DNA of 64,000 nt from Streptomyces sp. HmicA12 (GCF_000373565.1 NZ_KB891849.1:332973-396972), one strand, 5' to 3'. Numbered from the stretch's first letter, positions 1 to 8,746 are shown. Notes: a model not told the origin generated them from the letters alone. A program made the numbers and translations.

Positions 1-379
1 GCTGCGCACCCTCGACCTTCTCGAAGTGCTCCAGCTCCAGCTGGAAGAGCTTGACCATCTCGACGGCCAGACCGGCGGTGCCGGCGATGCCGACGGCCGA
101 GTACTCGTCCGCCGGGAAGACCTTCTCGATGTCGCGCTGCGCGATCACATTGCCCATCGTCGCCCGACGGTCACCGGCGAGCACGACGCCGCCGGGGAAC
201 GTGACGGACACGATGGTCGTGCCGTGCGGGGCCTCGATGACACCCTGCGTCGGCGGCAACTGCCGGTTGCCCGGCAGCATTTCGGGCTGATGCTCGGACA
301 GGAAGTCCATGAAGGACGACGACCCAGGCGTCAGGAAGGCAGCTGGTAGACGCCCGGTGCTACGAGGGTTGGCTTCCAC
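1..379 (-). CDS. prcB: 20S proteasome beta subunit (5'-complete, runs off the window)
   Basis: Catalytic beta subunit of the actinobacterial 20S proteasome; 126 residues are visible before the window edge. I chose the GTG at 379 because GGAAGGAAAC lies just upstream. A propeptide of 53 residues precedes the catalytic threonine (Thr54, in HGTTIVSV); autocleavage there exposes Thr1. Asp70 (Asp17 of the mature enzyme) and Lys86 (Lys33) complete the usual Thr-Asp-Lys set. The gene is downstream of pup, dop and arc on the same strand, the standard Pup-proteasome arrangement. Its first 49 bases overlap the tail of a decayed endonuclease-like frame. Confidence 0.97.
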   Translation of the reverse strand, partial: MEANPRSTGRLPAAFLTPGSSSFMDFLSEHQPEMLPGNRQLPPTQGVIEAPHGTTIVSVTFPGGVVLAGDRRATMGNVIAQRDIEKVFPADEYSAVGIAGTAGLAVEMVKLFQLELEHFEKVEGAQ

Positions 380-516
380 GCGTTTCCTTCCACGTAAATG
401 CAGTTGAAGCACAGTACGCCACGGACCCTACCCGGATCGTGGCGGTGATCCACATGCATGGTCGGGGCGCTTGAGCAGGCCCGGAGGCAGCCCTGGACGC
501 GCCCCGACGCATACAC
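331..516 (-). pseudogene. Remnant of an endonuclease VII-like (HNH/beta-beta-alpha) gene
   Basis: A 61-codon frame between pup and prcB. It keeps the core of the recombination endonuclease VII family (HVDH, then GRVRGVLCFNC) and that family's usual C-terminal tail in this locus (EGNAW...VAPGVYQLPS). The helical stretch of roughly 20 residues that normally joins FNCN to the tail is missing, and there is no room for the usual N-terminal half because pup ends only 32 bp upstream. In other streptomycetes, as I recall, a full-length gene of this type sits exactly here. I read this as a relic with an N-terminal and an internal in-frame deletion. A functional short protein is possible but less likely. 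Confidence 0.6.
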
Positions 517-547
517 GAGAGGCCTTCAGATCGAAGGGGAGGGTGAC

Positions 548-766
548 CTACTGGCCACCCTTCTGAACGAAGGACCGCACGAAGTCCTCGGCATTCTCTT
601 CGAGCACGTCGTCGATCTCGTCCAGAACCGAGTCGACATCGTCGCTCAGCTTCTCCTGGCGCTCCTTGAGGTCCTCGGAACCCTGCGCCTCCTGCGCCTG
701 CTCCTCGACCTCCTCGGTGTTGCGCGTCGCCTTCTGCTGTCCGCCGCCGGTGTCCTTGGTCGCCAT
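548..766 (-). CDS. pup: Prokaryotic ubiquitin-like protein Pup
   Basis: A 72-residue acidic, mostly disordered and helical protein with the diagnostic C-terminus VQKGGQ. The terminal Gln is deamidated to Glu by Dop before PafA ligates Pup to substrate lysines, marking them for the ARC/proteasome. The central region (about residues 20-60) has the heptad-like hydrophobic pattern that binds the ARC coiled coil. It lies 149 bp downstream of dop on the same strand. The start is the only ATG that gives the family N-terminus MATKDTGG. Confidence 0.97.
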   Translation of the reverse strand: MATKDTGGGQQKATRNTEEVEEQAQEAQGSEDLKERQEKLSDDVDSVLDEIDDVLEENAEDFVRSFVQKGGQ

Positions 767-831
767 CTCAGCTCACCCCGCTCGGTTCGACATACACGTC
801 ATGCGTGCCGTACAGGCCGTTCGTGATCAGA

Positions 832-852
832 ACCCTACAAGTCGGTTCCGAC
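832..852 (-). promoter_or_regulatory. Possible pup promoter with adjacent inverted repeat
   Basis: In the 149-bp dop-pup gap the minus strand shows a TAGGGT -10-like hexamer (832-837) just downstream of GTCGGAACCGAC, a perfect 5-bp inverted repeat (841-852). No good -35 is visible, so the call is tentative. Confidence 0.25.
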
Positions 853-915
853 ATCGGCCCCGCACTTCGTCCAACGTGCGGAGCCCACCTCTGTGATTCC
901 CCTCCGCCCGGGATT

Positions 916-2427
916 TCAGCCGCCGGACAGCACCCGGACCAGATCCTCGGCCGTCCGGCACCGGTCGAGCAGCTCCTTCACGTGGTTACGCGTCCCGCGA
1001 AGGGGTTCGAGGGTTGGGACCCGTTGGAGCGAGTCCCGGCCGGGAAGGTCGAAGATGACCGAGTCCCAGGAGGCCGCGGCGACGTCGTCCGCGTACTGCT
1101 CCAGGCAGCGGCCGCGGAAGTACGCCCGGGTGTCCTCCGGAGGCTTCGTACGGGCCCGCTCGACCTCGTTCTCGTCCAGGAGGCGCTTCATCTTGCCGCG
1201 CGCCGCGAGACGGTTGTACAGGCCCTTCTCGGCCCGTACGTCCGCGTACTGGAGGTCGAGGAGGTGCAGCTTGGCCGCGTCCCAGTCGAGGCCGTCACGG
1301 CGCCGGTAGCCCTCCATGAGCTCGCGCTTGGCCACCCAGTCCAGCTCTCCGGAGAGGCTCATCGGGTCGGACTCCAGGCGGCCGAGGACGTCCTCCCAGC
1401 GGGAGAGCACGTCCTTGGTCTGGTCGTCCGCGTCGGAGCCGAAGCGTTCCTCGACGTACTTCCTGGCGAGCTCGAAGTACTCCATCTGGAGCTGGACCGC
1501 GGTGAGTGTGCGGCCGCTACGGAGGGTGATCAGATGCTGGAGCGTGGGGTCGTGCGAGACCTGGTGGAGCGTGCGCACCGGCTGGTCGACGGCCAGGTCG
1601 ACGGCGATGAAGCCGTCCTCGATCATGGAGAGGACCAGGGCCGTCGTGCCGAGCTTGAGGTAGGTCGAGATCTCCGAGAGGTTCGCGTCTCCGATGATCA
1701 CGTGGAGGCGGCGGTACTTCTCGGCGTCGGAGTGCGGCTCGTCGCGGGTGTTGATGATCGGCCGCTTGAGCGTCGTCTCCAGGCCCACCTCGACCTCGAA
1801 GTAGTCGGCCCGCTGACTGAGCTGGAAGCCGTGCTCGTGCCCGTCCTGACCGATGCCGACGCGTCCCGCGCCCGTGACCACCTGGCGGGAGACGAAGAAG
1901 GGCGTCAGGTGGCGCACGATGTCCGAGAAGGGGGTCTCCCGCTTCATCAGATAGTTCTCGTGCGTCCCGTAGGAGGCGCCCTTGTTGTCGGTGTTGTTCT
2001 TGTAGAGGTGGATGGGCTGGGCGCCGGGGAGCTGGGCGGCCCGCTCGGCGGCCTCGGCCATGATGCGCTCGCCGGCCTTGTCCCAGAGGACGGCGTCACG
2101 CGGGTTCGTGATCTCGGGCGAGCTGTACTCGGGGTGTGCGTGGTCGACGTAGAGGCGCGCGCCGTTGGTCAGGATGACGTTGGCCAGGCCGATGTCCTCG
2201 TCGGTGAGCTGGCTGGAGTCGGCGGCCTCGCGCGCGAGGTCGAAGCCTCGGGCGTCGCGCAGCGGGTTCTCTTCCTCGAAGTCCCAGCGGGCCCGGCGGG
2301 CCCGGTGCATCGCCGCGGCGTAGGCGTTGACGATCTGGGACGAGGTGAGCATGGCATTGGCGTTGGGATGGCCTGGCACGGAGATCCCGTACTCGGTCTC
2401 GATGCCCATTACTCGCCGTACGGTCAT
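916..2427 (-). CDS. dop: Pup deamidase/depupylase Dop
   Basis: A 503-residue member of the carboxylate-amine ligase-like (glutamine synthetase fold) Pup enzymes. It converts the C-terminal Gln of Pup to Glu and also removes Pup from substrates. The N-terminus MTVRRVMGIETEYGIS carries the ATP/metal-binding Glu of the family, and the early GTHENYLMKR segment fits Dop. PafA would begin differently (with a GLENEYG-type motif) and is not in this window. The gene lies between pup and arc on the same strand. Confidence 0.95.
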   Translation of the reverse strand: MTVRRVMGIETEYGISVPGHPNANAMLTSSQIVNAYAAAMHRARRARWDFEEENPLRDARGFDLAREAADSSQLTDEDIGLANVILTNGARLYVDHAHPEYSSPEITNPRDAVLWDKAGERIMAEAAERAAQLPGAQPIHLYKNNTDNKGASYGTHENYLMKRETPFSDIVRHLTPFFVSRQVVTGAGRVGIGQDGHEHGFQLSQRADYFEVEVGLETTLKRPIINTRDEPHSDAEKYRRLHVIIGDANLSEISTYLKLGTTALVLSMIEDGFIAVDLAVDQPVRTLHQVSHDPTLQHLITLRSGRTLTAVQLQMEYFELARKYVEERFGSDADDQTKDVLSRWEDVLGRLESDPMSLSGELDWVAKRELMEGYRRRDGLDWDAAKLHLLDLQYADVRAEKGLYNRLAARGKMKRLLDENEVERARTKPPEDTRAYFRGRCLEQYADDVAAASWDSVIFDLPGRDSLQRVPTLEPLRGTRNHVKELLDRCRTAEDLVRVLSGG

Positions 2428-2653
2428 GCGGCCCTCCTTGCCCGGCGGCGCCCTCGGTCGGGGGCGGCGCTCAAGTACCGCTGGTTCTCCGGTGCGTGTG
2501 CGGTGCCCGTCCCCGCACGGCGCGACTCGGCGGCATGGAAGAGCCTAGAACGCCTTTGCGCTGGTGGGGAGATCATTTGCGTCATTGCTTTGCTCCGACG
2601 TCGGGCGGACGGTCGCGTGGTGGTCGCCAGGTGGTGGTCGGTTGATTGCCTGG

Positions 2654-2698
2654 AAAAACAGTGGGCTGCGGGTACCCGGTTCGGGCACCCGCAGCCAC
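2654..2698 (-). terminator. Rho-independent terminator of arc
   Basis: A 14-bp stem with one mismatch (2664-2677 with 2683-2696), a 5-nt loop, then a minus-strand TGTTTTT run (2654-2660), 9 bp beyond the arc stop. The rest of the 279-bp arc-dop gap shows nothing I recognise. Confidence 0.8.
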
Positions 2699-2706
2699 CC
2701 TGCCTT

Positions 2707-4473
2707 TTACAGGTACTGACCGGTGTTGGCCACCGTGTCGATGGAGCGCCCGGTGTCCGCGCCCTGCTTTCCGGTGACAAGGGTGCGGATGTAGACGATC
2801 CGCTCGCCCTTCTTTCCGGAGATTCGGGCCCAGTCGTCGGGGTTCGTGGTGTTGGGCAGGTCCTCGTTCTCCTTGAACTCGTCGATGCAAGCCTGGAGGA
2901 GGTGAGCGACCCTGAGGCCCTTCTGGTTCTGGTCGAGGAAGGCCTTGATGGCCATCTTCTTGGCGCGGCCGACGATGTTCTCGATCATTGCGCCGGAGTT
3001 GAAGTCCTTGAAGTACAGGACTTCCTTGTCGCCATTGGCGTACGTGACTTCCAGGAAGCGGTTCTCCTCGGATTCCGCGTACATGTGCTCCACCGCCGAC
3101 TGGATCATCGCGTGGACCGTGGCGGCCTTGTCGCTGCCGTGCTCGGTGAGGTCGTCCCCGTGCAGCGGCAGGCGCTCGGTGAGGTACTTCCCGAAGATGT
3201 CCTTGGCCGCTTCGGCATCGGGACGCTCGATCTTGATCTTCACGTCGAGCCGGCCGGGCCGCAGGATGGCGGGGTCGATCATGTCCTCACGGTTCGAGGC
3301 ACCGATCACGACCACGTTCTGCAGGCCCTCCACACCGTCGATCTCGGCGAGCAGCTGCGGGACGATGGTGTTCTCCACGTCCGAGCTGACGCCGGAGCCA
3401 CGGGTGCGGAACAGGGACTCCATCTCGTCGAAGAAGACGATGACGGGAGTGCCCTCGCTGGCCTTCTCACGAGCGCGCTGGAAGACGAGGCGGATCTGCC
3501 GCTCGGTCTCACCGACGTACTTGTTGAGAAGCTCGGGACCCTTGATGTTCAGGAAGTAGCTCTTGCCCTGGGCCACGCCGGTCACTTCCGCGACCTTCTT
3601 GGCGAGGGAGTTGGCGACCGCCTTGGCGATGAGGGTCTTACCGCATCCGGGGGGCCCGTACAGCAGGACGCCCTTGGGCGGCCGCAGTTCGTGCTCCCGG
3701 TAGAGGTCCGGGTAGAGGTACGGGAGCTCGACGGCGTCGCGGATCAGCTCGATCTGGTTGCCCAGGCCGCCGATCTGCTCGTAGCCGATGTCCGGGACCT
3801 CTTCGAGGACGAGTTCCTCTACTTCGCTCTTCGGTACGACCTCGTAGACATAGCCGGAACGGGGTTCGAGAAGAAGGGCGTCGCCGGGGCGGATGGTGAC
3901 GTCCAGCAGAGGCTCGGCGAGCCTCACCACCCGCTCCTCGTCGGTGTGCCCGGTGACGAGGGCGCGCTCGCCGTCCTCGAGGATCTCCTTGAGGGTGACG
4001 ATGTCGCCCACGCTCTCGTACTCCATGGCCTCGACCACGTTGAGCGCTTCGTTGAGCATTACTTCCTGGCCACGCCTGAGCCCTTCGAGCTCGACGCTCG
4101 GGCTCACGTTCACGCGGAGTTTGCGGCCGCCGGTGAAGATGTCGGCGGTGCCGTCCTCATTCGCTGTGAGGAAGACTCCGAAGCCGGCCGGCGGCTGTGC
4201 GAGCCGGTCGACTTCTTCCTTGAGGGCCACGATCTGGTCGCGGGCCTCGCGGAGCGTATTCGCGAGCCGTTCGTTCTGGGCGGACACGCCGGCCAGGTTG
4301 GTCTGCAACTCGACGATCCGCTCTTCGAGAATCCTCGTATGACGCGGAGAGTCGGCGAGCTTGCGCCGCAGGACGGCGATTTCCTGCTCGAGATAGGCAA
4401 TCTGCCCGGCCGGGTCGTCGGACCCTCGTCCCGGGCGGATGCCGCGGTTGATGTCGTCGTCGTGGGCTGCCAC
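2707..4473 (-). CDS. arc: Proteasome-activating AAA+ ATPase ARC/Mpa
   Basis: A 588-residue hexameric unfoldase that recognises pupylated proteins and feeds them to the 20S core. Residues about 24-90 form the N-terminal coiled coil that binds Pup, followed by tandem OB folds (about 95-225). Walker A is GPPGCGKT (273-280) and Walker B is VIVFFDE (about 344-350). The C-terminus is NTGQYL; the QYL tail is the proteasome-docking motif. The GTG at 4473 is preferred over a TTG six codons upstream because it sits behind GGAGGAGGTGAGG and gives the family N-terminus. Confidence 0.96.
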   Translation of the reverse strand: MAAHDDDINRGIRPGRGSDDPAGQIAYLEQEIAVLRRKLADSPRHTRILEERIVELQTNLAGVSAQNERLANTLREARDQIVALKEEVDRLAQPPAGFGVFLTANEDGTADIFTGGRKLRVNVSPSVELEGLRRGQEVMLNEALNVVEAMEYESVGDIVTLKEILEDGERALVTGHTDEERVVRLAEPLLDVTIRPGDALLLEPRSGYVYEVVPKSEVEELVLEEVPDIGYEQIGGLGNQIELIRDAVELPYLYPDLYREHELRPPKGVLLYGPPGCGKTLIAKAVANSLAKKVAEVTGVAQGKSYFLNIKGPELLNKYVGETERQIRLVFQRAREKASEGTPVIVFFDEMESLFRTRGSGVSSDVENTIVPQLLAEIDGVEGLQNVVVIGASNREDMIDPAILRPGRLDVKIKIERPDAEAAKDIFGKYLTERLPLHGDDLTEHGSDKAATVHAMIQSAVEHMYAESEENRFLEVTYANGDKEVLYFKDFNSGAMIENIVGRAKKMAIKAFLDQNQKGLRVAHLLQACIDEFKENEDLPNTTNPDDWARISGKKGERIVYIRTLVTGKQGADTGRSIDTVANTGQYL

Positions 4474-4511
4474 GGTCCTCACCTCCTCCAAGGGGAGCTG
4501 GACGCTTCCAG

Positions 4512-4539
4512 ACCCTACCTGGGCGGGTGTCGATTGAAA
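4512..4539 (-). promoter_or_regulatory. Possible arc promoter
   Basis: Minus-strand TTTCAA (4534-4539) and TAGGGT (4512-4517) separated by 16 bp, about 40 bp ahead of the arc start in the divergent arc/ferredoxin gap. The match to vegetative promoters is weak. Confidence 0.3.
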
Positions 4540-4747
4540 CCCCTAGATCACAAAGACGGTCGGGGTGTGTCCGATCTTCACCCTTGCGCTCTCCCTCACG
4601 CCAAGGGAATACCCAGCCAACAACATCGGAAAGCGGACGGTTGTAGGGTCGAAGCGTTCAACACCCGTCAGCGCTGGCCCGACTTGCTCTTGTGAAGTCG
4701 GTTTCCGGACAGTGCGGCAGAGCGATCCGTAGGAAACGGCAGGAGAC

Positions 4748-5062
4748 ATGACCGTGCAGCAAGAGGCCGGATCCGGCACCGACACCAGTGAGGCGCTGGA
4801 GGTCTGGATCGACCAGGATCTGTGCACCGGCGACGGGATCTGCGCCCAGTACGCGCCCGAGGTCTTCGAGTTGGACATCGACGGGCTCGCATATGTGAAG
4901 AGCGCCGACGACGAGCTGCTGCAGGCCCCCGGGGCCTCAACGGCCGTACCGCTGCCGCTGCTCACCGATGTGGTGGCGTCGGCGAAGGAGTGCCCGGGTG
5001 ACTGCATCCATGTACGACGCGTTTCGGACAGCGTGGAGGTCTACGGGCCGGACGCGGAATGA
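4748..5062 (+). CDS. Small ferredoxin
   Basis: A 104-residue cytoplasmic electron carrier. The cluster ligands are visible as CTGDGIC near residue 27 and ECPGDC near residue 84. The Cys-x5-Cys spacing is typical of the actinobacterial [3Fe-4S]/[4Fe-4S] ferredoxins that feed P450s and other oxidoreductases. About 20 acidic residues precede the fold. It is divergent from arc and followed by a strong terminator, so it is probably transcribed alone. The redox partner cannot be told from context. A ferredoxin beside arc is, as I recall, the normal Streptomyces arrangement. The start ATG follows GGCAGGAGAC. Confidence 0.9.
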   Translation: MTVQQEAGSGTDTSEALEVWIDQDLCTGDGICAQYAPEVFELDIDGLAYVKSADDELLQAPGASTAVPLPLLTDVVASAKECPGDCIHVRRVSDSVEVYGPDAE

Positions 5063-5094
5063 GCGACAGGTGGCCGACCGGCTGCCGGTAGCTG

Positions 5095-5144
5095 ACGAAA
5101 GGGGCCTCGCGCGCCGCCGATGCGGTGCGCGAGGCCCCTTTCGT
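5095..5144. terminator. Bidirectional terminator between ferredoxin and the secreted protein gene
   Basis: A perfect 18-bp inverted repeat (5095-5112 and 5127-5144) with A-rich and T-rich outer ends. It lies between two convergent genes. Confidence 0.85.
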
Positions 5145-5161
5145 GTGCCCTGGGGGCGTGG

Positions 5162-5737
5162 TCAGACGCTGTGCGCGGTGGCAGGGGTGGAGCGGACGAA
5201 CGCCCCGTTCTTCCACTGCCACTTGGCCTTGTCGTGGACGTCCGGCTGGTAGCGCGGCACATCGGGGGACGAGTAGCCGTCGAGGGTCGCGGTGACCGCT
5301 CCGGCGCGCACGGCCAGGTCGGTGACCGTGAAGGTGTCCTTCGGGTCGATCAGTGTGGCGACGATGCGGGGCTTCGCGCCCGCGGGCTGTGTGAGCACGT
5401 ACACGCCGTTGGGCGGGGTGCCGGAGCCGGCGTCGCAGCGGACGACCGCGACCGTCTCGGGTCTGCCGTCACCGTCGAGGTCGCCGGAGGCCTTCTTCTG
5501 GACGAGGACCTTGACGGGCCCGCAGTTCAGCGGGAAGTGGACCGCGGCCGGGTCGGGCGGGGCCGCGGACACGGCATGCGTGACGGGCGATTCGGCATCG
5601 GCCTGGGCCGCGGTGGCGGAGTCCGGCTGCAGAAAGCCGGAGGCCGCGACGACGGCGGCGAGGGCGGCCGCGGTGGCCAGCCAGTGGATGGGACGAGTGG
5701 TGGTGTGCGCCAGTTCCGGGACGGCGGGTTGCTGCAC
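5162..5737 (-). CDS. Membrane-anchored or secreted protein of unknown function
   Basis: 191 residues from a GTG behind GGAGACACTCC. A single hydrophobic segment (about residues 19-37, HWLATAAALAAVV...) follows a short basic N-terminus, so the protein is exported and either cleaved or anchored. The extracytoplasmic part contains GDLDGDGRPETVAVVRCD, an FG-GAP/dockerin-like calcium-binding pattern, and ends in a small folded domain with WQWKNGAF. I do not recognise a named family. It lies downstream of trmI on the same strand but beyond a large hairpin, so it probably has its own promoter. Confidence 0.75.
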   Translation of the reverse strand: MQQPAVPELAHTTTRPIHWLATAAALAAVVAASGFLQPDSATAAQADAESPVTHAVSAAPPDPAAVHFPLNCGPVKVLVQKKASGDLDGDGRPETVAVVRCDAGSGTPPNGVYVLTQPAGAKPRIVATLIDPKDTFTVTDLAVRAGAVTATLDGYSSPDVPRYQPDVHDKAKWQWKNGAFVRSTPATAHSV

Positions 5738-5872
5738 TAGGAGTGTCTCCCGTGAGGGCTGTGCCGGTGGGGATGGCCAGCATCGTGCCATACGTCACAG
5801 TGGAGGGGAACGGCGGGGTCCCGATGTCCGGTGCTTCCGCGGTGGCCGCTGGGGGCGGTGCTGCCGGAGGGT

Positions 5873-5940
5873 CAACGCGTCGGCGCCGTCGCCGAGTTCC
5901 CGTACGGGACGGGGAACTCGACGATGGCGCCGACGCGTTG
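5873..5940. repeat. Near-perfect 31/32-bp inverted repeat
   Basis: Arms 5873-5903 and 5909-5940 pair with two mismatched positions and one unpaired base around a 5-nt loop. It lies 44 bp beyond the trmI stop. It may serve as the trmI terminator although no T-run follows; it could also be a mobile or REP-like palindrome. Confidence 0.65.
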
Positions 5941-5983
5941 TGAAGTTGTACGTGCTCTACGTGCTCTGCGCGGCCGGGGCGCG

Positions 5984-6889
5984 TCAGCGGCCTCGGTTGC
6001 CGCCGTCGGCGTTCGGGCCGTCGTAGTCCTCGCCGTAGGCGCCCTTGGCGGGGCGGCGGCGGCGCATGGGCGGCTCCACACCGTCCGCGAGGCGGCGGGC
6101 GGTGAGCAGGAAGCCGGTGTGGCCGATCATCCGGTGGTCGGGGCGGACGGCGAGGCCCTCCACGTGCCAGTTGCGGATCATCGACTCCCAGGAGGTCGGC
6201 TCGTTGAAGCAGCCGATCTCGCGGATGGACTCGACGGTGCGGGCCAGCTGCGTGGTCGTGGCGACGTAGCAGCACAGGATGCCGCCGGGGACGAGCGCCT
6301 TCTTGACGACGTCCAGGCACTCCCAGGGGGCCAGCATGTCGAGGATGACGCGGTCGACGTCACCGTCGGACAGGTTGTCCTGGAGGTCGCCGACGGTCAG
6401 CTGCCAGGCCGGGTGCGGGCCGCCGAAGTAGCGTTCGACGTTCCCCTTCGCGATCTCGGCGAAGTCCTCGCGGCGCTCGTACGAGTGCAGCATGCCCTCG
6501 TCACCGATCGCGCGCAGCAGGAAGCTGCTGAGCGAGCCGGAGCCCACCCCCGCCTCGACGACGCGGGCGCCGGGGAAGATGTCGGCGAAGGCCAGGATCT
6601 GCCCCGCGTCCTTGGGGTAGACCACGGCGGCACCGCGGGGCATGGACAGGACGTAGTCGGGGAGCAGGGGGCGCAGCGCGAGGTAGGCGACGTTTCCGGT
6701 GGTGCGGACAACGCTGCCCTCGGGAGCGCCGATCAGCTCGTCGTGCGGGAAGGAACCCTTGTGGGTGTGGAAGTTCTTTCCCTCTTCGAGCGTGAACGTG
6801 TAGTGGCGGCCCTTGGGGTCGGTCAGCTGAACCTGGTCCCCGACCTTGAAGGGCCCGCGTCGGCGGGCGGCACCGGTCGGTTCGGACAT
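5984..6889 (-). CDS. trmI: tRNA (adenine-58-N1)-methyltransferase
   Basis: 301 residues from the MSEPTG start. It methylates N1 of A58 in the T-loop of tRNA with S-adenosylmethionine. The N-terminal beta-rich part (about 10-80) is followed by the Rossmann methyltransferase fold: VVEAGVGSGSLSSFLL is motif I and VDRVILDMLAPWE carries the catalytic region (DMLAPW). The enzyme is a homotetramer in homologues. The basic C-terminal tail (about 275-301) is unstructured. A TACGCT hexamer ends 6 nt before the ATG with no Shine-Dalgarno, suggesting a leaderless transcript. Linkage of trmI to the proteasome and a RecB-like nuclease is also seen in mycobacteria. Confidence 0.93.
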   Translation of the reverse strand: MSEPTGAARRRGPFKVGDQVQLTDPKGRHYTFTLEEGKNFHTHKGSFPHDELIGAPEGSVVRTTGNVAYLALRPLLPDYVLSMPRGAAVVYPKDAGQILAFADIFPGARVVEAGVGSGSLSSFLLRAIGDEGMLHSYERREDFAEIAKGNVERYFGGPHPAWQLTVGDLQDNLSDGDVDRVILDMLAPWECLDVVKKALVPGGILCCYVATTTQLARTVESIREIGCFNEPTSWESMIRNWHVEGLAVRPDHRMIGHTGFLLTARRLADGVEPPMRRRRPAKGAYGEDYDGPNADGGNRGR

Positions 6890-6935
6890 GTGAACAGCGT
6901 ACCGGGCCGCGGGCGGGACGCCGACCACAGAGCCG

Positions 6936-8567
6936 CTACGAGGGACGGGCCATCGCCTTGACGAAGGCGCGCTCCACGTCGGCCGCGGAGAGGACTCCGT
7001 AGATCGCGCCGTTCTCCTCCACCACCAGGTACTCGGTCGCCGGGGTCGCGCGCAGGGTGTCGAGGAGCTCCTCCCCCGCCAGCTCGGCCGATACGCGCAT
7101 GCCGTCCGTCAGGTCCTGGGCGAGGCCGCTGACCGGGACCCAGGGGCGGCGGTGCTCGGGGACGCCGACGATGGCGGCCTCGCGGACGAGGGAGCGGGGT
7201 TCGCCGTCGGGGTCGACGACGACCAGGGCGCGGGCCCCCGCCTCGTTGGCGCGGCGCAGGGCCTCGGAGAGGGGGGTCCCGTGCTCGACGGGGACGGCGC
7301 GGCGGGTCAGGGTGCGGGCGCGCAGTTCCGGGAGGTGTTCGCGCAGGCGGGCCATGCGAAGGCTGTTGCCTGCGCCGGTCCAGATGATCGCGGCGAGGAT
7401 GGCGGCCAGGAGCGCGTCGGTGACGGTGTCCATGCCGCTGACCTCCTCCGCGCCTTCGCCGAGGGCGCCGGACTGGGTGAGCAGCGGCAGGCCGATGAGG
7501 ACGGCGATGGCGAGGGCGCGGCCGACCCAGGCGGCGGCGACCGTGCCGCTCATGGGCTTGCCGGTGATCTTCCAGACGACGGCGCGCAGCATGCGGCCGC
7601 CGTCGAGGGGCAGGCCGGGCAGCAGGTTGAACGCGGCGACGATGAGGTTCGAGACCATCAGCCCCGCGAGCAGGACGCCGGGGACGGTACCCGGCTCGAC
7701 GGCCATCATGGCGAGATAGAAGACACCGGCCAGGACCAGGGAGAGCAGGGGGCCGACGAAGGCGAGCACGAACTCGCGGCCCGGGGTCTCGGACTCCTTC
7801 TCGATCTCCGACACTCCGCCGAAGAACTGCAGCCGGATCCGGCGCACCGGGAGCTTGAAGCGCAGGGCGGCGACGGTGTGGGCGAGTTCGTGGACGAGCA
7901 CCGAGGCGTAGAAGGCGACCGCGAAGAAGAGGGCGACCAGGTAGCGGGCGGCGCCGAGCTCGGGCAGCACCCGGTCGAGCTGTCCGCCGAACACCCAGGT
8001 GATGAGCGCGGCCACGAGGAACCAGCTGGGCGCGACGTACACCGGGACGCCGAACGGCCGGCCCATGAGCAGCCCGCCGCGGGGCTCGGGCGGCTTGGTG
8101 GGGCCCTTGCGCCTGCCGGAGGTGGCGGCGGCGCGCTCGGGGTGCCGGTCGAACGGCCCTCCCGGACCCTGCGCCGGGGTACCGATGTCCGGGTTGCCGG
8201 TGCCCGGAGTGCCGCCGCCGCCGGTGGGCCGCGGCTCGGGGTCGGTCGGGCCGGTGCCCGAAGTGTCGGCGTCCTGGGCCGCGCCACCGACCGTGGGGTG
8301 CGGGTCCGCTTCCTTCTCCGCTTCCTTCTGTGCGGGCCCGGCGGCGGTGTGCTCGCCCGGGGCCACCGGGGTGGTGTCCCCTGTGTCGTCCGGTGTCGGG
8401 GCGGCGGAGGTGTCCCGCTGCGGAAGGTTCTGCGCATCGCCCGGACCGGGTCCGGAGCGCTCGGCCATGCCTGTCGTGCCCCGGGACGCCGTGTGACGGT
8501 CTCCGGTGCGCTCCGTGGGCGGCGTCGCCTCCCCGGTGCCGGACTGCGGCTGCCCGCTCTCGTCCAC
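6936..8567 (-). CDS. Site-2 protease-type M50 metalloprotease with CBS domains
   Basis: 543 residues from a GTG behind CGAGGGATC. The first 165 or so residues are low-complexity (Thr/Pro/Gly/Asp) and probably cytoplasmic and disordered. The membrane protease core follows, with zinc motif HELAH (226-230) and the third ligand in NLLPGLPLDGGR (314-325; D322). About six hydrophobic segments lie between 175 and 395. Two CBS repeats make up the last 130 residues and may sense adenosyl ligands. The family cuts substrates within the membrane, often anti-sigma factors. No substrate gene is adjacent. It ends 46 bp before trmI. The long N-terminus could instead mean a downstream start. Confidence 0.9.
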   Translation of the reverse strand: MDESGQPQSGTGEATPPTERTGDRHTASRGTTGMAERSGPGPGDAQNLPQRDTSAAPTPDDTGDTTPVAPGEHTAAGPAQKEAEKEADPHPTVGGAAQDADTSGTGPTDPEPRPTGGGGTPGTGNPDIGTPAQGPGGPFDRHPERAAATSGRRKGPTKPPEPRGGLLMGRPFGVPVYVAPSWFLVAALITWVFGGQLDRVLPELGAARYLVALFFAVAFYASVLVHELAHTVAALRFKLPVRRIRLQFFGGVSEIEKESETPGREFVLAFVGPLLSLVLAGVFYLAMMAVEPGTVPGVLLAGLMVSNLIVAAFNLLPGLPLDGGRMLRAVVWKITGKPMSGTVAAAWVGRALAIAVLIGLPLLTQSGALGEGAEEVSGMDTVTDALLAAILAAIIWTGAGNSLRMARLREHLPELRARTLTRRAVPVEHGTPLSEALRRANEAGARALVVVDPDGEPRSLVREAAIVGVPEHRRPWVPVSGLAQDLTDGMRVSAELAGEELLDTLRATPATEYLVVEENGAIYGVLSAADVERAFVKAMARPS

Positions 8568-8746
8568 GGTGATCCCTCGGTCCCCTCGTTCGAAGCGTCT
8601 CCCGCCACGGGGCGGGACGTTCTGGCGTCGATGGTATGCGGACAGTGTCCGGCGGCCCCGGTCGACTCCCCCGGGCCACGCTACGCAAGACGCGGTGGGA
8701 CGCGCAGGTGCCTGACTGTCAGTGGCGGGCCGTAACGTGGTGAGGC

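Noticed and set aside
2424..2780. A 118-codon minus-strand frame between dop and arc
   Set aside because: It overlaps the arc C-terminus and its terminator, and lacks a ribosome site or family resemblance.
805..4695. A plus-strand open frame of almost 1300 codons antisense to dop and arc
   Set aside because: It is the GC-rich mirror of genuine minus-strand genes with clear family motifs; its own product is a repetitive Val/Leu/Gly/Asp sequence with no domain.
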